Assembly: GCA_018806915.1 (NCBI GenBank) | Contig: JAGKQI010000052.1 | Span: 558,001-622,000 of the forward strand | Direction: 5' to 3' | Length of the DNA: 64,000 nucleotides | Source of the DNA: Phytophthora colocasiae | Taxonomy: Eukaryota > Oomycota > Peronosporomycetes > Peronosporales > Peronosporaceae | Shown: in pieces, positions 49,590-58,211 of the stretch | Layout: the number at the start of each line of letters is the position of its first letter | Numbering within the stretch: the stretch's first letter is position 1 | Translations under genes and position numbers: made by a program | The notes under the pieces: generated by a model | Told to the model about the DNA's origin: nothing | Seen by the model: the letters and a program-made list of their open reading frames with translations, nothing else | The model's database searches: none

Positions 49590-50866
49590 GTAGATGGGAT
49601 CCGAGGGATTCTTGAGGATCTCCGATACTCCTGGCGTTCAACGCCTTCTTGAACTCGGCCAAGACGGACTCGTCAACGAGGGACGAAGAGTTTAACTCCT
49701 CTTCAGGTCGGACGATGACCACCTCGGCGAGTTCGCCAGCCTTCAAGGCATCGCCAAAGTCGGCGAACGACATCTCCTCTAGCTCAAGGAGCTTGTCAAC
49801 ACTCGGCAGTTCGTCCAGCAGGACGCTACCTTCGGCACTGCCGTCCACTCCGTCAACCAGAGTGTATAGCTGCCCACAGCCCTCCTGTGCGTCAGCACTC
49901 GACGTCACGGATGACTCAGACGCAGAGCGTCTCGCCCAAAGGGCCTTACGACGTCGTCGTCTAGCCGACGAACGTCCACTCGACGGAGTACGTGCCGTCG
50001 CACAAGTTTCGGCCTCTCGCGGCCCAGTGTCAGAGACACTCAGCGATCCACTCGGTCGATGACCGATGTCGCTCAGCGCGTGCCGCTGCACAACCAGTGA
50101 CCGTAGCTGGTCCAATGTCAGAGACATTCAGCGATCTACTTGGTCCACGACCAGCATCGCTCGGCGGAGTACGTGCCGCCCCACAGGGATTACGTGGGCC
50201 TGGCCCGCACGTTGACTCACCGTCAACCAGCGCTACGCGCTCAACAGGACTGCGGTCCTCGCACTTGGTGCTGTCCACTAACTCGGACACGCCGACTTCC
50301 AGCATCATAGCCGACTCGGCTCGATGCTCGCGCCAATAGCGTTTCTGCTTCCTAGCAGAGGTGGGTTCATGACTCGCCAAAGCTCCACTAGGAGAGAAGT
50401 GCGTAGCACCTAGGGTCTTCGACCTCCAATCGATCCATGGCTCGTGGCGCTCCAGCCACGCCATACCAAGGATGAGGTCGTACCTCGAATCCAGGTCCAA
50501 GACCAAGCAGCGTTCTACGCTGTCGAAGTCCAAGAACTTCAGCCGCAGGTCCATGGAGACCTTGGCTGCCGTGACACGGACGCCCGTCGCTAGACGGACA
50601 GTGACGGTGTCACCTCTTCGCGCTCGAAGCGCCTCAGCATATTGCTGACTACCCCAACGGTGGAGCGTCTGACATAGTTGCCAGACGCTCCCGAATCGAT
50701 CAACACGATCCACGGCCTCTCGAAGCCCTTCACGTCCACATGGACGACCATCAAGCCCTGCTTACTCACACGTTCCGCGTTCAAGAGCACGGAGCTCTTC
50801 GGGGCTGAGCCCCAGTGCCTCTCACGCACTGCAGAACTCAGTTCTTCCCCAGTAGACCGCCCCGCG
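49590..50866 (-). pseudogene. Protease and linker region of the gypsy pol
   Basis: The minus strand contains an aspartic protease with the active-site motif VLIDSGASGNYV (Asp codon at about 50697) and a later ILGMAWLERH segment typical of the protease C-terminal half. The two parts are in different frames, with a one-base shift near 50655 in a run of C. Between protease and reverse transcriptase lies a long low-complexity linker with repeated SRSLNVSDIGP and SGSLSVSDTGP blocks, then an acidic stretch (LLELEEMSFADFGDALKAGEL). Further shifts occur near 50100 and 49630. The N-terminal edge overlaps the gag stop region in the -1 frame. Confidence 0.75.
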
Positions 50867-50867
50867 T

Positions 50868-51840
50868 CTACTGGGAGCCGTGGTTTCCCTGGGCAGAGCC
50901 CAAAGCGGAACCCGCGGCAGGGTTGCGGCCATTCTGGCCGGCGCGCTCTTTGCGCAGAGGGCAGTTGGGCCTCAGATGTGTGGGACTACCACACGTGTAG
51001 CACCGGCGGGTGCTCATACGCTGCACCGCAGCTCGTAGCTCGGCTACTTCATCTTCAGCATAGCTGAGGTCCTTGGGCTCGGGTCCCCCGGACCCTGTGC
51101 CGTTAGCACCGACCCTCGACAACTTAAAGTTGTGTTCGGCATTCAGTGCCACGCTGACAGCGTTCTCGAAGGTGCGAGGATTCTGACGGAATGCCTCCGT
51201 CCTGGCCACGCCAGCTCGTAAACCTTCCATGAAGATGGTCACGGTGACCACCTCAGGTAGAGGGTCGGCTGCCATGCCGGCAATGAGCGTGCGCAGCTCT
51301 TGGACATAGTCCACCGGGTCCTTCTTGCCCAGTCGGCAAGCAAGGAAGCGTGACCGCACGCGATACGCCTGGTTAGGCGGAGCAAACACTTGCGTAAGCT
51401 TGGCCTTAAGCTCACCCCAAGTGGGGAAGGCCATTTCTACCGACGTCCCAGACGTCAAAGCCCATTCTCGTGCTCGCCCTTCGAGCTTAGAGATGGCGAA
51501 CGCCACGCGTTGGCCTTCCAACTGGAGCATAGCGCCCCCCCATGGTCATTTCGACCTCTCGGGTCCACAACAGGAGGTTCTCTCCTTCGTGCCCGTGAAA
51601 GGTCTTCACGCTGAGCGTGACGGGCTTAGCTCTCGGAGCAGGGGTAGCCCCTTTTACATTCCGCTGAATGTGCTCGACGAGAGCGTTCTCGTACGAGGCA
51701 AATGCCTCGAGGCGCGCATTGACGGCCTCCGGCCCTTGAGACGCAAGGTGCGCCATACCTTCAGGGCCCAGCAAGGACGTAAGCTTGTTAAGCGTGTCCC
51801 GCTGACTCGGAGTCAAGTGAGCGTATGCTTCTGGCTCCAT
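50868..51840 (-). pseudogene. Gag of the gypsy element, frameshifted
   Basis: ATG at 51840 starts a helical N-terminal domain ([20 protein letters not shown]). The gag core follows: FPTWGELKAKLTQVFAPPNQ, then RSRFLACRLGKKDPVDYVQE. A CCHC knuckle C-Y-T-C-x4-H-x4-C comes near the end. The first part (51487-51840) and the second (50868-51530) are in different frames; the switch falls in a run of seven C near 51535, just after EMTMGG. With the run one base different the frame would be continuous, so this may be a sequencing error or a young mutation. The gag stop lies in a -1 relation to the protease frame. Confidence 0.85.
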
Positions 51841-51881
51841 TCTTACAGAGAAACAGTCTTCAACTCAGGAGTTGGATTGAC

Positions 51882-51895
51882 TACAAGTGCTACCA
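51882..51895 (-). other. Primer-binding site of the gypsy element
   Basis: Two bases inside the 5' LTR the minus strand reads TGGTAGCACTTGTAG. It starts with TGG, complementary to the CCA end of a tRNA. The primer tRNA is not identified. Confidence 0.5.
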
Positions 51896-51897
51896 GG

Positions 51898-52310
51898 TGC
51901 AGCGGGGCTGCGTAGGTGTGCACGGCACAGAGGAAGTTTAGTTGACTCGTAGAGTTCTGCTTGCAAGGCACTAGCCTTCGGTTCTATACAAGAACCAAGT
52001 AGTCCACTAAATACGGGACTCTCACAATCAGTGTCCCTATAATAAAGGAACTAACACTAATTATGTAAAATGCAAACTGATTTTTATTGACTTTATTGCC
52101 CTAATCCTAAATGTAACGGATTTAGTATCTAGCATACTAAATCCTAATCATAATGCAATGTGTGGCTCTGAGCTAACTGCCAGCAACTGGCTACATATGT
52201 GACATGTGAGAAACACTATGTGTCGTACAAAGATCTGTGACTTGTGACCTGGATGGTGTATACCACACCAACTGTAGCCAAGGCGCGCAGCGCAGTGTAA
52301 CCCCGTTACA
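51898..52310 (-). repeat. 5' LTR of the gypsy element
   Basis: A 413-bp copy paired with 45943-46355; TG...CA ends, followed by the target duplication AACCT at 52311-52315. It would carry the element promoter. Differences from the 3' copy are single substitutions only. Confidence 0.95.
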
Positions 52311-52315
52311 AACCT

Positions 52316-55300
52316 CTTTCAGGTTCAAAGTCAGGATGGGTTTCATAGCTAAACCATAAAACTCGGTGGGATTGCCCTGTAGATGTGGAAATTCGCTTAA
52401 TAGCATTTTAGCGATATGGATCACGTCTGAGAAATAATCGATCGCTATCCGGTTTTGTTATCAGAGTCCTTACAGACTCGACGGCCCGGTATCGTCCTGA
52501 GAATCGCACCTGCAAGCTACATTATCGTGGTTCCCTGTAAATTACTATCAAACATCTCGAGTCTTTCGCAAATTAGGAGAAAAGTAAGTGCGGCGCGGGC
52601 CCGAGTAAAAATGCTCATGATACTGACAGTGTAACTTTGGCTACGCGCGGGGAGTTTACACATATCCTGAATTGTTATGGTGAATCTGTGTCAATTCAGT
52701 GATAATTTAGATGTTATATAGTCATTATGAAGCAAATTTACGACATCTGTGAGGTGATCCACCGTTTTCAGGACGATTTGGAGTGGGTCTACTGCTGAAG
52801 ACCATGCAGTGGAATCTCTGCTTTACGCTGCTGCCATCTATTCCTAATATGGCGCGGAAGTTGTGCGGGCAAGAAAGTTCCTGGGGAAAGGGGGCTTCTT
52901 GAAGCTCGCTCAAGACGTGAGTCATTTCGCATACAAAGTCAGACTAAGCGATTCCGTCACGCATTGTGCTTTGTAGTATATTTTTTCACAGCATCATGTA
53001 CGTTGTTACACCATGGTTTCTGTTCATTTGGAAAAACTAATTTCCTGCAACCGCGATAGTAGCTTATCGCCACGTTATTGTATCAGTGTTCATTATAGCC
53101 TTAAAACACCGATTAAAAAAATACACTCTAATACGGCGGATGAGCATTTAACCTTAGCGCGTCACGACCCGTTGGTATTAAGCCCCATCATGAGTTGCTC
53201 AAGGACAAGTGGAATTCATATATAATGCAGTTTCCTCAAGAATGGCATTTCAGCATGCCCACGCATCGTCTTACAGCGTACTGAGATGGATATGACAAAG
53301 GAAAACATTGTGGAAAATTCAAAGAGTGTTCACACATCTCTTAACAGCAAGTACTACTCTCCTTTGGTAAAGTTAAATCTACTCCTACATTCACAACAAC
53401 CTGATGCAGAGCTGTGGCGGTCTGAGTGTTGCTCTGGCGTACATCAATGAGGAGATCAAGGTAGTGAATCATGCCGAGGTGGGCGCGATGCGTCTTTCCA
53501 TCACGTGGTAGGTGCTGTGTAATTGTGATGAAAGACAAAATGTGACAGATACCCCATTCAGTATTTGGCCTGATGTTGAGTCTATCAACAAGAAGATCAA
53601 CAAACACTTCAAGGCGACGTCGCGTAGCAAAGCTACACTTTAGTGCAGTACTAACGTGACAAATCACTATGTGCATTGATTCGATCCGTTGACGGTGACA
53701 ACAGCTACTGCATCAGAAGAAATATCCAAGTAATAGTGCATGTTTGTCCGGGTGGACTAGCAACGAAGACGAACGCGTACTCTAACCATAAGCCAGGAGA
53801 AGGGTTCTCTACCTTGGCAGCTGTCACCTTATTTGGAAATGGATCTTTATCAAAATAAGATCGTAATAACGTGCTGCAAGGTGCACAAAAATACTTTACC
53901 AACGGTGCTTAAAGGCGCGCACCTGCTCCACACATTACTTCTGAAGTCGCTTTAACGAGAGTCTAATAAACGGTATTACCACATCCGGTAATAGGACGTC
54001 CGCAAAAACCAGACTCGTGAGGAAGTAAAGGAGGGCGAGATCGAGGTAAGAGCAGACAATATTCTGCGTATCTTAAATTTAACCCGGAGTGGTTAGAAGT
54101 CGCCAAGCACCAAAACCTGAACAAGTCTGAGGATGATCTGGAGAATAACTTGCCTACCGGTATCACCCAGGGTACCTACTGATTGGATATGGGGTTCTAC
54201 ATGTACGTGACTGTGCTACAGTGGTTTCGAGACTACCGAAATGAGGTAGTTTCGGTCAATAAGTAATGCAGAGGATCAGCTAACTGCCAATGTTCTAAAA
54301 CACTTGACATAAGAATAGATTCAGCAAAAAGATTTAGAGGACTATATGGCATAAAGTAAGAAGCGGTCAGGAGCAAATCTTCATACATTTGAGGTGTCCC
54401 CCCCCCCTCCCCCTATCCATCCAAAAAACAAAATAGCTCCGCATCTGGAAGCGGTAGTAATGATAAACATTTAGATAACAGCCTTCTCCTGTGCAGCCTG
54501 CGGCTCGGTCCTTTAACATCAGTGGTCCGTCAAGCTGGTTCAAACATTTGCTAGAGACGAATGATCCTAGATCAACGCCTGCACTGCCCGAACTGCCGTC
54601 GACGGAGCTGAGGCAAAAGCGGTCACGTGTAGTGTCACACGAAGAATCACTAGATGCCGCTGCACTTGACCACTCTCATAAGAATAAGCAAGAGGGTCGC
54701 GAAAGCCTAATCTGCTTGGAGTGCTTGGCCCATCCCGTGCATGAAAGAACTGCGGAGAAAGTTTTGCAAAACGCGCATAGCTACCAATATCGACGCTAGA
54801 GGAATATAGGGGCCCATATTTCTAGGGATGGGCTTCCAGGAGAGGAAGTATTTGAAAGTATTCAAATTGAAAACTGAGGTGCTACATTTCGATCTACTGT
54901 CAAAGTCGTTGGTTGATCTGAGCTTCTTCGTAGGAAAAACAAGAAGCACCGGGCCTACATTAACCGCAACTCTTTGAATTGTGTTCTTAGTAGGGTGCCA
55001 GCTCTATACGCGGTTCAAGAGAGCTCGCTCTAAAGTATACCAAGCGATCCCTTCGTGTCCGATTATAATTGTGTTACAATAGGGAGAAGTCCGATTAGCC
55101 AATGAAAAACAAAGAGGTTCTATTTTCTGCGTCGGCTTTTTTGTCAATCAAAGCATTATAAATATAGATTGTTCGTTTTTTATCGGCTAAAAAAAAAATG
55201 AAAAAAAATCGTTTATTATTTGTTTTTTATGGCGATTCCTGATTTTAAACCATTAGAGCAATCAACAACCAGTGTCCAGTTTCAACTTCATGTGGTAGTG

Positions 55301-55442
55301 CATTATGGACGGTGCTAAGCTAAAGATGCTAGCTCCTAAAGCTCTTCATTCGGAGGGAACAAAACGATGTCCTGCATTTGAGAAAGACTGCTCAGTGACA
55401 GCGCAGTAGAAAAAGCTTCTTGCTCCGCTACCTCTCTCTGCG
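52316..55442. other. Gene-poor stretch with decayed sequence
   Basis: No gene can be supported here. The first few hundred bases continue the sequence split by the gypsy insertion. A 111-codon ATG frame on the minus strand (53341-53676) and a 102-codon frame on the plus strand starting at GTG (54491-54799) show no recognised motif. A short plus-strand remnant ending at 54182 (SAYLKFNPEWLEVAKHQ, then KSEDDLENNLPTGITQGTY and a stop) looks protein-like but has no start. A C-rich low-complexity tract lies at 54397-54418. AT-rich flanks near 55130-55260 resemble those of the hAT-type remnant further right. Confidence 0.5.
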
Positions 55443-55925
55443 TCATGGCGGACAGAATCTCGTCACATTCAACATCATTATCGCTTGATAGCTGTCCGAC
55501 AGTAGAGAAGTAGAGAGTTCACTAGTTAAAGGTGGGGAGTATGTAGGGTTGAGCATCTCAAAGAACTTCCTGTACTCAGGGTGGTCAAATAGCGAAAATT
55601 CGGTGCCGGTCCGGTGAACGGCATGAGCGAACGCTTGATCAAGTGCAGATCGCTCGGGTTGAGAGTAATGTGGATATGACTTCGCCTTCAGCTGGTCCAA
55701 AATGGTTGGTGTGATATCGTGTGTTGCACTGCAGTCATCCAGTGATTCCGCGATACGCCCAATGGAACGAGTTATCTTCGGACAAGAAGCCAAATGGGAG
55801 GTCATGTTCTTCGCACTAGCTGCTATTGTTTCTCCACAATATGTGCATGCCGCTCATGCCGTCTTGATCGCACCCTTCGGGCGGTCGTGAAAGTGCGACC
55901 ACACTCCACTGCGCTTGCGCCCCAT
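55443..55925 (-). pseudogene. hAT-type transposase N-terminus with BED zinc finger
   Basis: From ATG at 55925 the minus strand reads MGRKRSGVWSHF, the basic-aromatic start of a BED zinc finger. The finger continues with C27-x2-C30 and H44-x3-C48 (ACTYC ... SHLASC), as in hAT transposases and related DNA-binding proteins. Codon 24 is TGA (55854-55856), inside the finger. The frame is otherwise open to 55443, giving about 160 codons, whereas hAT transposases are usually 600 or more residues. The catalytic domain is absent. The first 17 or so codons are duplicated at 57710-57761. This is a dead transposase fragment; the superfamily assignment rests on the BED finger and is moderate. Confidence 0.6.
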
Positions 55926-56317
55926 GCGTGAAATTCCGGAATGATCTTGCTGCCGCCTGGCGGTTCGATGGCCTGCCAACCAGCCATTTCCATGTCAGAC
56001 AATACACAGTACCTTTCGCACCTTAGTAAGCCCATTCCTACAGCGACGTAAGACTAGGAAGCTTGAGCTTTTTCTGGTGAGTCAATAAAAAATCGCTCAA
56101 TTTTTTAAAATTGAGTATTACGTTTTTATTTTTTTTTAAAACGAATTTGCATAAAAAACCATTCCATAATTTATAAAAGGGCTTTTGGCCAATCAAACTA
56201 CAGTCTAGTTTGTGTAACGTGACACTATCGGGATGACAGGCTAAAACCCACCCACCCGTTTTCTAAGCCCACCCGCACAGCTATTTTTCGAACAGTAGAC
56301 TAGTATATAAGTGTACC
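55874..56317. repeat. 444-bp direct repeat, left copy
   Basis: The same 444 bp occur at 57710-58153 in the same orientation, with no difference that I could find by eye. It holds the first codons of the BED-finger frame (minus), its AT-rich upstream region, a CCAAT box and a TATATAA box near its right end. The left copy is continuous with the rest of the transposase fragment, so it is probably the source copy. Apart from a 3-bp ACC overlap it abuts the CACACC-ended element at 56318. Confidence 0.9.
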
Positions 56318-57708
56318 CACACCCTGAACAAACCAAACCAAACCAAACCTGGTCCTTTTCGAACCAAACCAAAATTACGCGCAAACCTGGTTTGAAAGCG
56401 TTTCGTGGTTTGAAATCGTTTCGTTTTGAAACTCCAAACCAAGAGCGCGTTTTCAACAAACCATCGGGTGGTTTGAACCAGGAAGGGGGATCTCATGAGG
56501 ACTGCGGATATTACAGGGAGTTGTTCATCAATGCGGGACTGCTTCGCTTGTCTAGAACCCATTACTTTTCGTCTGGTTTCAGATAGATTTTATTCTGCCG
56601 TCGACAGCCATTGTAGTGCACGGGGACGTGGAAGGAGAGACTTTGTCAGAGAGGACGGACGCTGTTAGCAGGAGCTACCGCGAAGGCCGTGGTATGTTAT
56701 CAAGTCTTTTTCAGCGATCGCAACAGATATTACTTCACGAAGACGTCGTGATCAGCAGCCCGAACGTTGCAGCTGAAGTGAGCAAGGCTATATAGGATTC
56801 CCAAGTACATATCGAGGACAATAATTGAGATCGTCAAATATACCCACGTCGTTCATGCTGCTACCGACACGGAAAATCGTCTCAGCCGCCATATTAGTGA
56901 GTAACTCGACGATATTCACAAGTACTATGAGGCGTCTGTAAAACAACAGAGTGCTGTGCTCGCCACAGAGATCGATAGGCGCTTGAAGGATCTCGAAAAA
57001 GGTGTTCAGGGACAATCCGATGTTAATACCCCTGCAGCCTTGGTCGGTCGCTTATAAACTGGAAAACAAAGTCAACGGTGCTTTATCAACAGTGGAAACA
57101 GCAATCAATTAAAATTACACAACACATTCGTCAGCATGTGAGGAAAGAATGCTTTCAGCACTAAGAAAGATTCAATGCGACTTTGAATCTGCGGTAGACC
57201 TTCAATCGAATTGGATTGAGAAGCGCCTCAAGGCGAAGCTGGCATCAAAACGAGCCGTCGCCAATGAGGCACAATCTGGTCAACAAACTTTGGAGATTCG
57301 GCTTGGAGAACAGAAAAAAAAAAAGATCAGCTCCCAAATTGTGAAATCAGTCAAAGTTAACGAAGGTACCATTCAACAGAAAAACATGGACACTAACACG
57401 AAATCCTACAATCTGAGACCGGAGGGGCAGTACTAATGAAGTGGAAAATTCCCCAATGACTTCTTGCAGCTACGGATACAGCATAGTGCGGCTATTCAGG
57501 AAAGGTAGCGATCTTCCTTTGCAGCCAATGCCAGCCAAGGATTTTCAAACCAGTAACCATGCGAAACTGTGAACCAATGATGTGGTTTGAAAACTGGGGA
57601 TATCTTACGACAAACCAGCGTCGCCAGTAATTTTGGTTCGGAAATCTATTTATTTTTCAAGCAAACCAATTTCTTGCCCGTTTCGTGGTTTGGTTTGTTC
57701 AAGGTGTG
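56318..57708 (+). mobile_element. Element with CACACC terminal inverted repeats (CACTA/EnSpm-like, non-autonomous)
   Basis: The left end reads CACACCCTGAACAAACCAAA and the right end, read inwards, CACACCTTGAACAAACCAAA; 22 of 23 terminal bases match. ACC flanks both sides (56315-56317 and 57709-57711), a 3-bp target duplication. Many AAACC/GGTTT motifs lie close to both ends. CAC-starting termini, 3-bp duplications and short subterminal repeats are features of the CACTA/EnSpm group. No transposase is present; the interior carries a broken coiled-coil frame. A related left end occurs at about 44911. Superfamily assignment is inference. Confidence 0.55.
56690..57436 (+). pseudogene. Coiled-coil protein remnant, copy 2, inside the CACACC element
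   Basis: Plus-strand pieces parallel those at 45092-45673: QQILLHEDVV, then HVVHAATDTENRLSRHIS, then a 95-codon open frame (57149-57436, ATG start) rich in Lys, Gln and Glu (WIEKRLKAKLASKRAVANEA). Stops and frame changes separate the pieces. The predicted protein would be an elongated helical molecule without a recognised domain. That both copies sit behind the same repeat end suggests they belong to the element family. Confidence 0.45.
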
Positions 57709-57709
57709 A

Positions 57710-58153
57710 CCTTCGGGCGGTCGTGAAAGTGCGACCACACTCCACTGCGCTTGCGCCCCATGCGTGAAATTCCGGAATGATCTTGCTGCCGCCTGGCGGT
57801 TCGATGGCCTGCCAACCAGCCATTTCCATGTCAGACAATACACAGTACCTTTCGCACCTTAGTAAGCCCATTCCTACAGCGACGTAAGACTAGGAAGCTT
57901 GAGCTTTTTCTGGTGAGTCAATAAAAAATCGCTCAATTTTTTAAAATTGAGTATTACGTTTTTATTTTTTTTTAAAACGAATTTGCATAAAAAACCATTC
58001 CATAATTTATAAAAGGGCTTTTGGCCAATCAAACTACAGTCTAGTTTGTGTAACGTGACACTATCGGGATGACAGGCTAAAACCCACCCACCCGTTTTCT
58101 AAGCCCACCCGCACAGCTATTTTTCGAACAGTAGACTAGTATATAAGTGTACC
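57710..58153. repeat. 444-bp direct repeat, right copy, abutting the SR gene
   Basis: Same length and, by eye, same sequence as 55874-56317. It ends 58 bp upstream of the ATG of the SR-rich gene, and its last 130 bp contain a CCAAT box and a TATA box. It therefore seems to form the proximal promoter of that gene. The first 52 bp are the start of the BED-finger frame on the minus strand. Confidence 0.9.
58025..58146 (+). promoter_or_regulatory. CCAAT and TATA boxes upstream of the SR-rich gene
   Basis: CCAAT at 58025-58029 and TATATAA at 58140-58146, the latter 66 bp before the ATG at 58212. Both lie inside the 444-bp repeat, so the gene appears to be driven by repeat-derived sequence. No good TCAYTYY initiator is seen between the TATA box and the ATG. 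Expression from here is inferred. Confidence 0.4.
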
Positions 58154-58211
58154 GGTATACTTTTTGAAGCTCAATCTGGCGTATCAGAACGAAAGTGCAG
58201 CAACAGCTCTA

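Larger units (their letters stand above)
45943..52310 (-). mobile_element. Full-length Ty3/gypsy LTR retrotransposon, coding frames broken
   Basis: A 6368-bp element in minus orientation. Both LTRs are 413 bp, start TG and end CA, and differ at about four positions by eye (roughly 1%), so insertion is recent. A 5-bp target duplication AACCT flanks it (45938-45942 and 52311-52315). A polypurine tract (minus-strand TTTTGGTGGGGGAGGG) lies directly before the 3' LTR. A TGGTAGCACTTG primer-binding-site candidate lies 2 bp after the 5' LTR. Domain order gag, protease, reverse transcriptase, RNase H, integrase identifies Ty3/gypsy. Several frameshifts interrupt gag and pol. It inserted into the coiled-coil remnant region. 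Confidence 0.95.

Noticed and set aside
47182..51915. Plus-strand frames opposite the gypsy pol and gag
   Set aside because: Antisense shadows of the gag-pol coding strand.
53341..53676. 111-codon minus-strand ATG frame
   Set aside because: No motif, no promoter element nearby and no conserved neighbour; listed only within the gene-poor stretch.
54491..54799. 102-codon plus-strand frame
   Set aside because: Starts at GTG with no ATG and shows no known domain; might be a remnant but cannot be supported.
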